DNA of 56,344 nucleotides from Lachnospiraceae bacterium (GCA_910574745.1 CAJTCE010000018.1:14029-70372); one strand, 5' to 3'; shown: positions 13,987 to 23,370, counted from the first letter of the stretch. The notes: a model not told the origin generated them from the letters alone. Numbers and translations: made by a program.

Positions 13987-16900
13987 CCCTGCCCTCCTGT
14001 TCTTTCTGCTCTCTTAAAATTGTAATGATAATCTGCCGTATCTTCTCTAAAAACTCTTCATCATACTGCTGCAACTGTTCTTTGATTCCGTCCGTTTCCC
14101 CGCCCTGTACGTTCACTGTCGGATTGTTTGAAACATGGATTGTAATTGTACCCGCACCAATCGCCCCGGCGTTTACGTTGCTTGCCGTGTTAAGGTCTTG
14201 TGCCTGTGCCATGTTGTTAAATATCTGCCCTGTCTGTGCTGCGGTAAATACGCTCCTGTTTGCTGCCCCTGTGATAAGTTCGGGGCCGTTCTCTCCTGCT
14301 ATGAATGTGTCCGGCGTTCTTACTGTACCGTTTACAAATCCCGGTATCTGCGGTATGTTAATGCCCTTGCCACCGATACCCGGCACCCAATCCGGCACTT
14401 TCAATTTGTTAAGTCCACCAATTACCGTATTGACGGCTGAAACAACCGCCCGCAACGGCGCTTTTATGATTTCCCCAAGTCCACCAACCGCACCGCTGAA
14501 AATACTCTTGATTCCGTTCCATGCCTGCGACCAATTCCCGGTAAACACACCAGTAATAAAGTCTATCAAACCTTGAAAAATCTGCATAACATTTTGTACA
14601 ATCGCTGCTATGCTCTGCAATGCCGACCCTAACACGCTTGAAAAGATGTTTGCCACCAACTCTATAACAGGTATTAAAGCCTGTAAAAGCGTTGTAAGCA
14701 CTGGCAAAATCGCCTGTATGATATTCTGAAAAATCGGTACAAGCGTATTCAGCAGACTTATAAATATTGGTAGTACCGTGTCAATTATCTGCTGCACAAT
14801 CGGCAACACCGTCTGTATCAACTGAATAATGACAGGCAGAATACTTTGAATAATCTCCATGAATATAGGCAGCAAAGTATTAAGCAGATTTATAAATATC
14901 GGTAAAATTGCGTCCACTATCTGCATTACCAACGGTAAAATCGTCTGTATAAGCTGAATGATAACAGGCAACACCGCCTGTATAATCTGTGTCAGTATCG
15001 GTAAAATCGCATTTACCAACTGAATAAGCACGGGCAATACTGATTGTATAATCTCTATCAGTATTGGCACGATTGCATTTACCAACTGAATGAGTACAGG
15101 CAAAACCGCCTGTATAATCTGCGTCAGCAAAGGCACTATTGTTTGTATAAGCTGAATGATAACAGGCAACACCGCCTGTACTATCTGTATCAGCAAAGGC
15201 ACTACTGCATTGATAAGCTGAATAAGCACGGGCAGTACACTTTGTACGACCTGTAAAACCAAAGGCAGTAAAGCCGATATGAGTTGTACAATCACTGGCA
15301 ATATTTCCGCTATCAGCGTTGCAAGCACTGTTATTACCGCCCCTATCAGTTCGCCCAATACTGGCAGAATTGCGGTTACAAGCTGCCCTATGAGTGGCAA
15401 AATCTGTATAACCATATTCGCAAGCATTGGCAATATTGGCAGCAACCCGGTTTTCAATGTGTTTATGAGGGTTGGAAGTATGCTTTTCAGCGTATCCAGT
15501 ACACCGGTCCCGCTTGTAAAAAATGCGTCCTTTATCGCCGTTCCAACCTGTGTTATCACGCTCCATAGCTTATTGAATACGGCTAAACCCTCGTTTCCAA
15601 AGGTTTTCTGAATAAACCCCCGTACCTGTTCTAAATGCGTTGACACATAATAGATTGCACCGCCTACCGCTGCAATCACGCCTACCAACGGCAATATCTT
15701 TGTGAGGATACCGCCAAATCCACCGCCCATACTGCTTAGGTATTTCGTAATCCCCAAGCCTTTAATCATGGTAAAAGCCTTTTGTATTGACAGGATACCG
15801 CCTTTTACTTCCAAAAAACCAAGTTTGGCAATCAATCCCCCGGCTTTCAACCCGACTAATCCGGCTACAATTTTCGCAATCGCCTTTACCGCTCCGGGGT
15901 TTTCCCTAACAAATGTCGTTACAACGGTTATTATGTCCGTAAATTTCTTTACGCCCTCTGTCAGCGTAGGAAGCAGCAACTCCCCTAACTCAACCTGTAA
16001 AGCGTCAAAAGCTGATTTTGCAAGCGTGATACTGCCGTTTAGGTTGTCAAGTTTTGTTTCTGCCATGCGTTTAGCTGCACCGTCACAATTATATACCGCT
16101 TCGGTCAGCTTGTTATAATCCTGTTCGGAGGCATTGACAATAGCAAGCATACCCGCAAAACTTTCTTTCCCAAATATTGCGCTTGCTGCTGCTATTTGTT
16201 CCTGTTCCGACAAACCGCCCAAGCTGCCCCTTAAATTTTCCACAACCTCTCCAAAGGTTTTCATTGTGCCGTCTGTCTTTGTAAGGCTGATTCCGTACTT
16301 ATCCATGTATGCAGCCTGTTGTTTTGTCGGCTTCGCCATGTTCGCCAATGCCGTCTTTAGGCTTGTTCCTGCCACTTCTGCCTTTATACTGGCGTTCGCC
16401 ATTAAGCCTATACCTAATGACATATCCTCCACGCTATACCCCAACGCACCCGCAACCGGGGCCACCTTTTGGAATGTTGACCCCATCATGGATACATTGG
16501 TATTTGCATTACTGGAGGCTTGTGCCAATACGTCCGAAAAATGCCCTGCGTCTGACGCTGATAACCCAAACGCTGTTAATGCGTCCGTTACAATGTCCGA
16601 TACCGCCCCTAATTCTTCCCCGGACGCACTGGCAAGATTCATAATGCCCTCTATACCGCCCAACATATCCCCTGTTTTCCAACCCGCCATTGCCATGTAT
16701 TCCATAGCTTCCCCGGCTTCCGCTGCCGTAAATGCGGTTGTTGCGCCCATTTCCTTAGCCTTTTGGGATAGTTTCGCCATATCCTCCGCACTTGCGTTTG
16801 ATATGGATTTTACGGTTGACATCTGCTCTTGAAATTCCGCTGCTTTCTTTACCGGTCCGGCGTAAATGGCAGCACCTACCGCCGTAACCGTTCCCACCAA

Positions 16901-17428
16901 GCCTCCTAACTGTGCCTTTGTCTGTGAAATAGCCTGTTTGTTTGCTGCCTGTTTTTCCGTGATTTCCTGTACTTTCTTTTGTGCCTGTTCTAACCTCTCA
17001 TACTGCTGCCTTAATTCGTTTGTATCCCGTCCTAAGTTGTCAGTATTTACCCCGGCTTCACGGAGAGTATTGCTCAATTCCCCTAGCCGTTCCTCTTCCC
17101 TTGCCGTTGCGTCCTGTGCTTTTTGCAACGCCCTTTCATTCGCCTGTAGCTGTCTTGTAAGTTCCGGCGTTGCCTGTCCTGCCTCCTCAATTTCCCTTGT
17201 CAGCCGTTCATGCTCTGCCTGTAACTCGCTTACCCTCTGTCTGCTTTTTTCTACGGCGGTCTGCTGCTTCTGATAAGCTGATACGTCCTTTAATTTCTGG
17301 TCCGCACTTCTTAAATCATTTTGCAGTAATTTCATGGTCTGCGACGCATTTTTAAAGGATTGGGAAAAGTTCGGCCCAAGTCGTGCGGTTAGCTGAAAAA
17401 GCAACTCAAACTGTTTAGCCGTTGCCAT
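13973..17428 (-). CDS. Tail tape measure protein
   Basis: 1151 residues. Order: coiled coil (about 20-170, KQQTAVEKSRQRVSELQAEHE), the conserved tape measure core (about 190-520, with MAMAGWKTGDMLGGIEGIMNLA and ALGYSVEDMSLGIGLMANA), a membrane-like region, then about 270 residues of hydrophobic repeats (about 630-900) built on an LPVLIQLVNAIVPILIEIIQ-like unit. The C-terminus returns to soluble sequence (NGIKSIFSGAVGGLGEIIKAP, VNGTVRTPDTFIAGENGPELI). It sets tail length and is ejected with DNA. The start overlaps the end of the frameshifted chaperone. Confidence 0.93.
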   Translation of the reverse strand: MATAKQFELLFQLTARLGPNFSQSFKNASQTMKLLQNDLRSADQKLKDVSAYQKQQTAVEKSRQRVSELQAEHERLTREIEEAGQATPELTRQLQANERALQKAQDATAREEERLGELSNTLREAGVNTDNLGRDTNELRQQYERLEQAQKKVQEITEKQAANKQAISQTKAQLGGLVGTVTAVGAAIYAGPVKKAAEFQEQMSTVKSISNASAEDMAKLSQKAKEMGATTAFTAAEAGEAMEYMAMAGWKTGDMLGGIEGIMNLASASGEELGAVSDIVTDALTAFGLSASDAGHFSDVLAQASSNANTNVSMMGSTFQKVAPVAGALGYSVEDMSLGIGLMANASIKAEVAGTSLKTALANMAKPTKQQAAYMDKYGISLTKTDGTMKTFGEVVENLRGSLGGLSEQEQIAAASAIFGKESFAGMLAIVNASEQDYNKLTEAVYNCDGAAKRMAETKLDNLNGSITLAKSAFDALQVELGELLLPTLTEGVKKFTDIITVVTTFVRENPGAVKAIAKIVAGLVGLKAGGLIAKLGFLEVKGGILSIQKAFTMIKGLGITKYLSSMGGGFGGILTKILPLVGVIAAVGGAIYYVSTHLEQVRGFIQKTFGNEGLAVFNKLWSVITQVGTAIKDAFFTSGTGVLDTLKSILPTLINTLKTGLLPILPMLANMVIQILPLIGQLVTAILPVLGELIGAVITVLATLIAEILPVIVQLISALLPLVLQVVQSVLPVLIQLINAVVPLLIQIVQAVLPVIIQLIQTIVPLLTQIIQAVLPVLIQLVNAIVPILIEIIQSVLPVLIQLVNAILPILTQIIQAVLPVIIQLIQTILPLVMQIVDAILPIFINLLNTLLPIFMEIIQSILPVIIQLIQTVLPIVQQIIDTVLPIFISLLNTLVPIFQNIIQAILPVLTTLLQALIPVIELVANIFSSVLGSALQSIAAIVQNVMQIFQGLIDFITGVFTGNWSQAWNGIKSIFSGAVGGLGEIIKAPLRAVVSAVNTVIGGLNKLKVPDWVPGIGGKGINIPQIPGFVNGTVRTPDTFIAGENGPELITGAANRSVFTAAQTGQIFNNMAQAQDLNTASNVNAGAIGAGTITIHVSNNPTVNVQGGETDGIKEQLQQYDEEFLEKIRQIIITILREQKEQEGRVAYA

Positions 17429-17980
17429 TTCCCGCTCCTTTCTGCTCTTCGATTACCAAGTTGTATGTCTTAATCCAAGAATCCAACCCCCTAATCGTCT
17501 GCTTTAGCCAAAACTCTATGCTTGTATGAGTTTCCCTTGACAGCAATATGCAGTTTCGCTTAAACCATTTTATAGGGTTTTCTCGCCGTACCCCGTTGAC
17601 ACTAAAAAACTTTGTGCCTTATTCTTGACTTTCCCAAACTCACGGATTGGAAGATGTAAAATAACATCACTTCCTACCCCTGCTGCCTTTGCTGCCAACC
17701 TGTACAGGAATGAGGTTGAAATTTCCGGGGATAATGCAAATTCGCCTACCGCCGTCATTTCCGTTTCAATGTCTACCAAATCCTCCCCTATAAGGTTTTC
17801 AAAATCAAACACGAATTTTTTATAGGTCTTATCCTCGTATGTGTAAGGTCTTGCAAGGTTCATCACATACGCACCCTCCGGCACTTTTTCTTTTGTGTCC
17901 GAATCGGTCACAACCGCCGTTTCTGCCTTTGTTTCCTCTGTAGCTGCTTCCTGTCTGTTTTCTTTCTTAATATCTTCCAT
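17415..17980 (-). CDS. Tail assembly chaperone, long form by -1 frameshift
   Basis: Ribosomes that slip back one base at T-TTT-TTA (17609-17603) leave the short frame and read on for 62 codons (SVNGVRRENPIKWFKRN, then THTSIEFWLKQTIRG, ending GAGNGNG) to a TAA at 17417-17415, inside the start of the tape measure gene. This copies the P2 E / E+E' arrangement, where the slippery site is T-TTT-TTG. The downstream frame has no good start of its own, which supports frameshifting over a separate gene. Both forms chaperone the tape measure during tail assembly. Confidence 0.85.
17570..17980 (-). CDS. Tail assembly chaperone, short form
   Basis: 136 residues. The N-terminal 35 residues are polar and disordered (Glu, Lys, Ala, Thr) and include VVTDSDTK, encoded by a parS-like site. 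The rest (from GAYVMNLARPYTYEDKTYKKFVFDFENL) matches the gpE-type chaperones of contractile tails. It stops at CTA-TAA just after the slippery site; this is the product of unshifted translation. Confidence 0.85.
   Translation of the reverse strand: MEDIKKENRQEAATEETKAETAVVTDSDTKEKVPEGAYVMNLARPYTYEDKTYKKFVFDFENLIGEDLVDIETEMTAVGEFALSPEISTSFLYRLAAKAAGVGSDVILHLPIREFGKVKNKAQSFLVSTGYGEKTL
17603..17609 (-). other. Programmed -1 ribosomal frameshift site
   Basis: The heptamer T-TTT-TTA is in frame (AGT TTT TTA) and fits X-XXY-YYZ. It lies 33 bases before the short-form stop, and the -1 frame stays open to the tape measure start. Confidence 0.85.
17894..17912. other. parS-like near-palindrome, copy 4
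   Basis: TGTGTCCGAATCGGTCACA inside the disordered N-terminus of the tail chaperone, read as V-T-D-S-D-T. Confidence 0.7.
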
Positions 17981-18006
17981 TGCCTTAGCCTCCTATTTTT
18001 TGCAAA

Positions 18007-18027
18007 GAAAAAACACGGTTTCCCGTG
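18007..18027 (-). terminator. Terminator after tail tube gene
   Basis: CACGG-GAAA-CCGTG followed by six T on the minus strand. It lies between the tube gene and the chaperone gene and would lower downstream expression relative to the abundant tube and sheath proteins. Confidence 0.75.
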
Positions 18028-18032
18028 CCTGT

Positions 18033-18551
18033 TTATTTTCCAAGTGCTTTTCTTACATCTGCCAACCAGTCTTTCCCATTTACAAAATAAATGTAATTTA
18101 ACGGGTCAATCTCTAACATTTTCTTGCCGTCTATGTATGTGGCAAAATATGTTGTTGCGTATTCCCCGCTTACCTCCGCTGCACTTGCCGTGGCAACTTT
18201 TCCGGGGTTCAGCTTCTTAGGCGTGAGGGTCAGCAAATGTTTTACACGCCCAACCTCTGTAACGCCCTTTGTTGTGTTTTTGTTCTGCTGTGCCACCCTT
18301 AAATCAATCTTGTGTTCCCGTGGCTCATGCAGTTTGATAGCGTTCTTTGTAACCGTCCTGAAATTAAGTGTTGTTGTCATTGCTTCGATAGCGCCTAATA
18401 TAACGGCTTCTACCTTGCCACCCATTCCGGCCCCGCTGATTTCTTCGGTCAAATTCGATATTTCCGGCAATGTAACTTCTGACATGCCGTAATACTCCGT
18501 TGCGTCCTCATAAACCGCAAATCCTATTACTGTTTCATCAACTTTTGCCAT
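18033..18551 (-). CDS. Major tail tube protein (FII-like)
   Basis: 172 residues. The start (KVDETVIGFAVYEDATEYYGMSEVTLPEI), the AVILGAIEAMTTTLNFRTV segment and the ending YINFVNGKDWLADVRKALGK-like stretch match P2 FII-type tube proteins. It polymerises inside the sheath. It follows the sheath gene by 11 bases, and a hairpin terminator comes right after its stop. Confidence 0.88.
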   Translation of the reverse strand: MAKVDETVIGFAVYEDATEYYGMSEVTLPEISNLTEEISGAGMGGKVEAVILGAIEAMTTTLNFRTVTKNAIKLHEPREHKIDLRVAQQNKNTTKGVTEVGRVKHLLTLTPKKLNPGKVATASAAEVSGEYATTYFATYIDGKKMLEIDPLNYIYFVNGKDWLADVRKALGK

Positions 18552-18562
18552 TTTCCTACCTC

Positions 18563-20029
18563 CTATGCTGCAAATAGAGTTTCAAGATAACTTACGTCAT
18601 ACTCTAAGACAAAATCAAGTTCCTTTGCCGGACTAGGCGGGGTAAGGTATATATGAAAATGTGCAATGCCTGCCATTAAATCCGTTTCCGGGTTTTCCTC
18701 TTCCAAAAACTCAATTCGTCCACCTAAAATTACTTCATCTGCTGTCAGTCCGTTAAGCCAAATATTAAGGCTCTGTACAACCGATTCTACCAAGCGTGGT
18801 TTTAATCCCCTGTCAACCTTGCTCCACATTGACAGGATAACCGAATTTCCAACCCACGAAAACATACGGTTCACGCAATAGAAATAGTCTGTAACGTCCG
18901 TATTTGACGGATAACAGGCTGTTTCATTCCCCCACGATACAAACCCACCGATAAAGTTTAACCCTGTGATAATCCCCTGTGAGTTAAGATAGTTCGCTTT
19001 CGTGAGGTCAAGTAGTACCTCCGTTCCGTCTGCTAATACCATGCCGTCAATCTGCAACACTTTATTGCTTGCTGATTCACACGGCGTTTCCTTTCCCATG
19101 TCCTCGTCTGCGTCCGTCTTTGCCATAAGTCCGGCTAACTGCGTGGAATAGTGGAATACCCTGCCCCCTAATGTCAGCATGGGCCATACTAACAGTTCGG
19201 ACGGCTGCACGATATTCTTTTTGTTTTTCCATTCCACCGCTTCCGTATATGTCGTTGCTTCTGTCGTGTCAACATCAATAATCGCCACGCCCTTAAAAAG
19301 TCCGTTGATACTTTCCGCTTTCGCTGCCATGATTGCAGCAACCTCGCTATCGTGCGAAAAGTTCGGTGCAAGGAAAACGGTTGGTATAACCCGGAATTTC
19401 GGGAAAATAAAATCAACCAATTCAAAACCGCTTGATTTCTTTGTGTTAATATCGTATCCCCCGATAATGTCCTTTTTTGTTACTTTTGACGGGTCAACCG
19501 CATTGTACTTAATGTTAAGCGTTGCATTATCGGACGCAATCGCCCCGCCCTCGATACGTTCCAGTCTTAACACTTCATCAGTATACAGCAATTCATAGTC
19601 AACGCCCCTTTTGTATTCATCTGTAAGCGTATCCTCCGCACTGTACCCTTTTACTACTACCTTATCTGCCAATGCTTCTAACGGCAAATCCAAAACGCCC
19701 CCGGATAATCTCATGTCCGCTGCGTCCGTTTCCTCTGTCAAATGCTTTGCCGGGTCTAACACATTGATAATTACAATCGGTCCATTCTGATACAGTTTGA
19801 AACTTGTATAGATTTCCTCGCAAATATCATACTTTTTCCAATCGTCACTATATCCCATAGCTTCCACGGCTTCCGCATATGAGGATACATATACAGGCTC
19901 GTTTACTTTGCCGTTTACCATGTGCGCCGGGGCCGTTCCTACAATAAGGTGTATGCAACTGTCTGCGGTTACTGGCGTTGAAATGCTCGTACCCCGCTTA
20001 CTTGCTCTTGCTCCATGAAAATAAGCCAT
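18563..20029 (-). CDS. Tail sheath protein (FI-like)
   Basis: 488 residues. The N-terminus (AYFHGARASKRGTSISTPVTADSCIHLIVGTAP) and C-terminal AHFHIYLTPPSPAKELDFVLEYD are characteristic of contractile sheath proteins; the middle includes ATACYPSNTDVTDYFYCVNRMFSWVGN-like sequence. The sheath contracts to drive the tube through the envelope. Motifs are quoted in part. Confidence 0.93.
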   Translation of the reverse strand: MAYFHGARASKRGTSISTPVTADSCIHLIVGTAPAHMVNGKVNEPVYVSSYAEAVEAMGYSDDWKKYDICEEIYTSFKLYQNGPIVIINVLDPAKHLTEETDAADMRLSGGVLDLPLEALADKVVVKGYSAEDTLTDEYKRGVDYELLYTDEVLRLERIEGGAIASDNATLNIKYNAVDPSKVTKKDIIGGYDINTKKSSGFELVDFIFPKFRVIPTVFLAPNFSHDSEVAAIMAAKAESINGLFKGVAIIDVDTTEATTYTEAVEWKNKKNIVQPSELLVWPMLTLGGRVFHYSTQLAGLMAKTDADEDMGKETPCESASNKVLQIDGMVLADGTEVLLDLTKANYLNSQGIITGLNFIGGFVSWGNETACYPSNTDVTDYFYCVNRMFSWVGNSVILSMWSKVDRGLKPRLVESVVQSLNIWLNGLTADEVILGGRIEFLEEENPETDLMAGIAHFHIYLTPPSPAKELDFVLEYDVSYLETLFAA

Positions 20030-20032
20030 TTT

Positions 20033-20443
20033 TTAAACCTCCTTTGCCTTTCTTGACAGGCTTAAAACGTCATTGTAATACTTGTTTATCAATGTCCCCG
20101 CCTGTTTTACCTTTGCCCTGTTAGTCGCAAGGCTTTCTGTCGGCACGATAAGCATTTTTACCTGTGGTATTTCCGCTATTACGTCTTTCAGATATTCCTC
20201 CACGCTTTCCCTTGTGCCTTTGACAATCGTATTTTCGATTAGTCCTTTGGTTGTCGGTCCGATATAAATAAATGTTTCCTCTCCGGCGTTCCCTGCCCCC
20301 TCTGTGGCTTCCGTATTTGCCGTTTCCTGCCGTTTTTCCTCTTTAGGTGCAGAATTTACCGCCTGTTCCTTTTTAACGCTGTTTTCGGCTTCTGTGGTGC
20401 TTTCTGCTGCCGTCTGTGCGCCTGTAACTTTCTTTGCTGCCAT
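20033..20443 (-). CDS. Conserved protein before tail sheath, function unknown
   Basis: ATG at 20443 chosen because GGAGG lies upstream; 136 residues. About 60 disordered residues (Ala, Thr, Glu, Lys) are followed by a compact part starting ETFIYIGPTTKGLIENTIVKGTR and ending NKYYNDVLSLSRKAKEV. Proteins with this 'YIGPT' domain lie directly before the sheath in many Firmicutes myoviruses; their role in tail assembly is not established. Confidence 0.65.
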   Translation of the reverse strand: MAAKKVTGAQTAAESTTEAENSVKKEQAVNSAPKEEKRQETANTEATEGAGNAGEETFIYIGPTTKGLIENTIVKGTRESVEEYLKDVIAEIPQVKMLIVPTESLATNRAKVKQAGTLINKYYNDVLSLSRKAKEV

Positions 20444-20457
20444 ATTGCCATGCCTCC

Positions 20458-20931
20458 TTATGTTAAATATTTCCTTACATCTCTTTCCACCTGCTGCATT
20501 TCCCAAATCGTCATTATCTCGCCTATCTGATACACTTCCAAATCATCATCATAAACGATAAATTCTATAGGTTTCTGACAGGAAAAACGGCTATCTACTA
20601 CAACGTCCTCCAGTAACTTAGTCTTAATCCTTGTTAGCAAGTTTAGGCATTGTATGTAATTTTCCTGTTTATCCTCGGAAAATGTCACGCAAATAATACG
20701 CACCCTGCATATACTCTCTTCGTTATCATCTTTTCCAGTCAATAACTTTAAAAGTATGTAGGGTGCTGCTTTCTTTTCTGATTCCTTGTCTGGCAGATTG
20801 CCAACAAATACCGCCGGAGGGCGTTCTGCTGCCTGTGTGCCGTTTTTAGGCACTCTTGTAAGCAACCGCATATCCTTTGTTATTTCCTCGCAATATGCTT
20901 TTAAGGCTTCCAATAGGTCTAATGGTGTCAT
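20458..20931 (-). CDS. Tail terminator/completion protein, gpU (lambda)-like
   Basis: 157 residues; starts MTPLDLLEALKAYCEEITKDM and contains PPAVFVGNLPDKESEKKAAPYILLKLLTG and an ETL-like strand pattern. Position between the minor tail gpZ-like gene and the sheath fits the tail terminator that caps the tube and joins it to the head. Sequence similarity is not obvious, so the call rests mostly on synteny. Confidence 0.65.
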   Translation of the reverse strand: MTPLDLLEALKAYCEEITKDMRLLTRVPKNGTQAAERPPAVFVGNLPDKESEKKAAPYILLKLLTGKDDNEESICRVRIICVTFSEDKQENYIQCLNLLTRIKTKLLEDVVVDSRFSCQKPIEFIVYDDDLEVYQIGEIMTIWEMQQVERDVRKYLT

Positions 20932-20933
20932 TA

Positions 20934-21530
20934 TCAGCCTCCGTTTTTACTTAACAACCTTTCTATTTCGTGTTCTATTCGCTGATTGATAACCTCGTTT
21001 ACCCGTTCTTCCACGTTCTGCATAACCTTTTCATTGCCTACCATTTGCGGTACTGCCGGGGATAACAATTCTTTCAGCTTTTCTTTTCCTGTTGCCGTGG
21101 ATACCGTGCCTTTCTGACGCTCCATAATGCCTATATGCCCCGATTTCATTTGTGCCACGAATACATTTTTCTGCCTGTTGAATTTTACAAGGCTGCTTGC
21201 CTTTAATACTGCTGCACTCGGCGTTGTCTTTTTCTTTGGCGCACTGGGGGAAACTTTGAATTTCATAAGCGGTATTACACCGCCCGAATATTCAATACTC
21301 CCTATGATTCCGTCCCCGTTTTTAGTTACGCTGTTGTACCTCATGTAACCACGGCTGTTAAAATCCCCCGCCGATATATGATAAGTCTGCCTTACCATTT
21401 TTCCCGCTGCTGTTTTCCCCGCCATTAATCCCCTTGCAAGTGCGGGTTTCAATACTTTTTCGTCTGCTTTTTCCACCCCTGCAAGTATCGTGTGTATCCG
21501 GTCTATGGTCTGTTCTGATACCTCTATCAT
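20934..21530 (-). CDS. Minor tail protein Z-like / tail completion protein
   Basis: 198 residues. It opens with a helix (DRIHTILAGVEKADEKVLKPALARGL), has VRQTYHISAGDFNSRGYMRYN and SPSAPKKKTTPSAAVLKA in the middle and a helical end (NEVINQRIEHEIERLLSKNGG). This order is that of lambda gpZ-type neck proteins. It overlaps the preceding gene by four bases. Confidence 0.75.
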   Translation of the reverse strand: MIEVSEQTIDRIHTILAGVEKADEKVLKPALARGLMAGKTAAGKMVRQTYHISAGDFNSRGYMRYNSVTKNGDGIIGSIEYSGGVIPLMKFKVSPSAPKKKTTPSAAVLKASSLVKFNRQKNVFVAQMKSGHIGIMERQKGTVSTATGKEKLKELLSPAVPQMVGNEKVMQNVEERVNEVINQRIEHEIERLLSKNGG

Positions 21531-21868
21531 TCGTCATACCTCTCCAATCCTATAATCAGTTCGTTATACTCATTCCGTACATCAGTTATCATAAAGAGGT
21601 TGCCGTCAATCCAAAACCTCATACCGCTTGCGGGTTCTTTGCCCATGTCGCTTAGTCTTACCCTGACAACAATATATTTCCCATAGAATCCCTCCGCATT
21701 ATCTCCCGAAACAAGGTTCTGACGTTCCTTTGTTTCTTCGGAGTCAAGTATGACAGGTATTTTTTTGTCTATACCGTCACACTCAACCCTTTTAAGCTGT
21801 GCAAATTCTTCTAAGTTGTAAAATGTGCTGTCTAAGTCCTTATCAAGCATTTCTTTAAAATTCTTCAT
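21527..21868 (-). CDS. Head-tail connector protein
   Basis: 113 residues, beta-rich with the ending MRFWIDGNLFMITDVRNEYNELIIGLERYDE, a pattern seen in FII-like head-tail joining proteins of lambda-type heads. It lies between capsid and gpZ-like genes, where such connectors are expected. Confidence 0.7.
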   Translation of the reverse strand: MKNFKEMLDKDLDSTFYNLEEFAQLKRVECDGIDKKIPVILDSEETKERQNLVSGDNAEGFYGKYIVVRVRLSDMGKEPASGMRFWIDGNLFMITDVRNEYNELIIGLERYDE

Positions 21869-21880
21869 AGGCTGCTTACC

Positions 21881-22936
21881 TTAGCATACAGTGGCAACAA
21901 ACCAAGAATCAACCTCATGCGGTACAGGGATAGGGGCGGAGGATAACTGCAAGAAACGTCTTGCCGGGCGTCTTTCTACCCACTGTTCGGGTATCCTTGC
22001 GCCCTCTTCTACGCTGATTGTCTTTCCTGTTTCGTCTACAATGCCGACTGCCCCATAATACATGGAATATGCTGCCTCCGTTGCCAATAACGCAACAACA
22101 TTTGACGGCAATAAATACTTGTTTTCCGGCTTCGCCCTGTTCGTCCAGTTATCTAAATACATTTCCTTGTATTTATAAATATCCATACCTAAGCTGTGAA
22201 TCGTTCCAACATATGTAGCACCGTTCGGGAGTTCCCTCGGTTTGATTGCTGCAAGGTCATACCGCCTGTTGTCAAACAATTCTTTTACTTCATCATCTTT
22301 CAGAAATGCGTTTAATGCGTCCTGCCCCATAAGGCATATATCGCAATTCACAAACCCGGTTTCCTGTACCTTATCCCGCCATGCTTCCAACTGCTCCAGT
22401 TTACCGCCTGTTGTCTTAGTCCATTTTTCAGCTTCTTTTAGTGTTACTTTGTTTGTAAACTGAAAATCAATAATATCCTGTATCGCTTTTCCTTTGCTGT
22501 CCAAAATCGGTATCTTTCCCGTAAACAGGGCCATGCAGCACATCCACTCCTCCCGGCGTGTAATCATCTGGTCCAGCTTGCTAAAATCACGCTGCATTTT
22601 TTCAACTGCCCTTTGGTTCGGAGATTTTCCGTTATACAGGCTTTCCCCCGGTGTGCGCTTCAAAATATCGTCAATCGTTGTAATTGTGTTCGGTGCGATA
22701 AGGGGCGGTTCGTATGTATTGGTCTGATAACCCTCGTTTTCAACTGTCGCACCGCCTATTTTCTTGTGTACAAATGGTGCTAACGCCCTATTCCCTTTCT
22801 TAAAATCAACGTCCACTTTTTCCGTAACGAATGTTTCAACATTACGGAAAAATGTATCTTTGATAAAAGTATGCACTTTCGGCATACGCTCTACTAACTT
22901 GCCCATTGTTCTAGGGTCATAAATGCTGATAGCCAT
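21881..22936 (-). CDS. Major capsid protein, lambda gpE family
   Basis: 351 residues. MAISIYDPRTMGKLVERMPKVHTFIKDTFF, the KKGNRALAPFVHKKIGGA segment and the C-terminal 'VEEGARIPEQWVERRPARRFLQLSSAPIPVPHEVDSW' region (quoted in part) are hallmarks of the lambda E capsid family. It follows the decoration protein gene by 24 bases. Confidence 0.93.
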   Translation of the reverse strand: MAISIYDPRTMGKLVERMPKVHTFIKDTFFRNVETFVTEKVDVDFKKGNRALAPFVHKKIGGATVENEGYQTNTYEPPLIAPNTITTIDDILKRTPGESLYNGKSPNQRAVEKMQRDFSKLDQMITRREEWMCCMALFTGKIPILDSKGKAIQDIIDFQFTNKVTLKEAEKWTKTTGGKLEQLEAWRDKVQETGFVNCDICLMGQDALNAFLKDDEVKELFDNRRYDLAAIKPRELPNGATYVGTIHSLGMDIYKYKEMYLDNWTNRAKPENKYLLPSNVVALLATEAAYSMYYGAVGIVDETGKTISVEEGARIPEQWVERRPARRFLQLSSAPIPVPHEVDSWFVATVC

Positions 22937-22960
22937 GATTTAACCTCTCCTTTTCTGTTA

Positions 22961-23356
22961 TTATTCTGTTTCGCTGCCCTGTTCGCCCTTGCTTGCTGTC
23001 GTTGCTACTGCATTTTCTGTATCCACTAAGAAAATGCCCAACTTTCTAAACGGTGCTTTAAAATCCGCTGCGGTTGTTCCTGTCGGCACTTCCAACGCTT
23101 CCCCGAAAAACTGCCCCGTCAGATAGATAACTACCTCTTCCCCGGCTTCCGCTGATTCTGCTGCAAGTCCGTATACATTTGCTACGGTATCAGCGGTTAC
23201 GGCTGATAATTTTCCGTCCGTTCCAAGTGTCACGGGCATAAGTTCTAAAACCGTGTTATTGTCTGCAACTGTGCCCGAATCGGTCACAACGGGATAATCC
23301 CCGGCATGAATCATTTTCGGGGTGTAGCTTCCTAACAACTCTTTTCCTGCTGCCAT
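22961..23356 (-). CDS. Head decoration protein, lambda gpD-like
   Basis: 131 residues with LLGSYTPKMIHAGDYPVVTDSG at the start, then AVYGLAAESAEAGEEVVIYLTGQF-like sequence and a C-terminal LRKLGIFLV-like strand. Lambda D-type proteins trimerise on the capsid surface. Residues VVTDSGT are encoded by a parS-like site whose second base of the penultimate codon differs from the other copies (GGC, not GAC). Confidence 0.88.
   Translation of the reverse strand: MAAGKELLGSYTPKMIHAGDYPVVTDSGTVADNNTVLELMPVTLGTDGKLSAVTADTVANVYGLAAESAEAGEEVVIYLTGQFFGEALEVPTGTTAADFKAPFRKLGIFLVDTENAVATTASKGEQGSETE
23270..23288. other. parS-like near-palindrome, copy 5
   Basis: TGTGCCCGAATCGGTCACA inside the decoration protein gene. 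The one difference from the common copy is at position 5, one of the bases not constrained by the palindrome. Confidence 0.7.
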
Positions 23357-23370
23357 GTTTCCTTACCTCC

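Noticed and set aside
14880-15566. A 228-residue open frame inside the tape measure gene in another frame
   Set aside because: It is an out-of-frame reading of the repeat region; composition is low complexity and it has no independent start signal.
16134-16832. A 232-residue plus-strand open frame
   Set aside because: It is the antisense of the conserved tape measure core.
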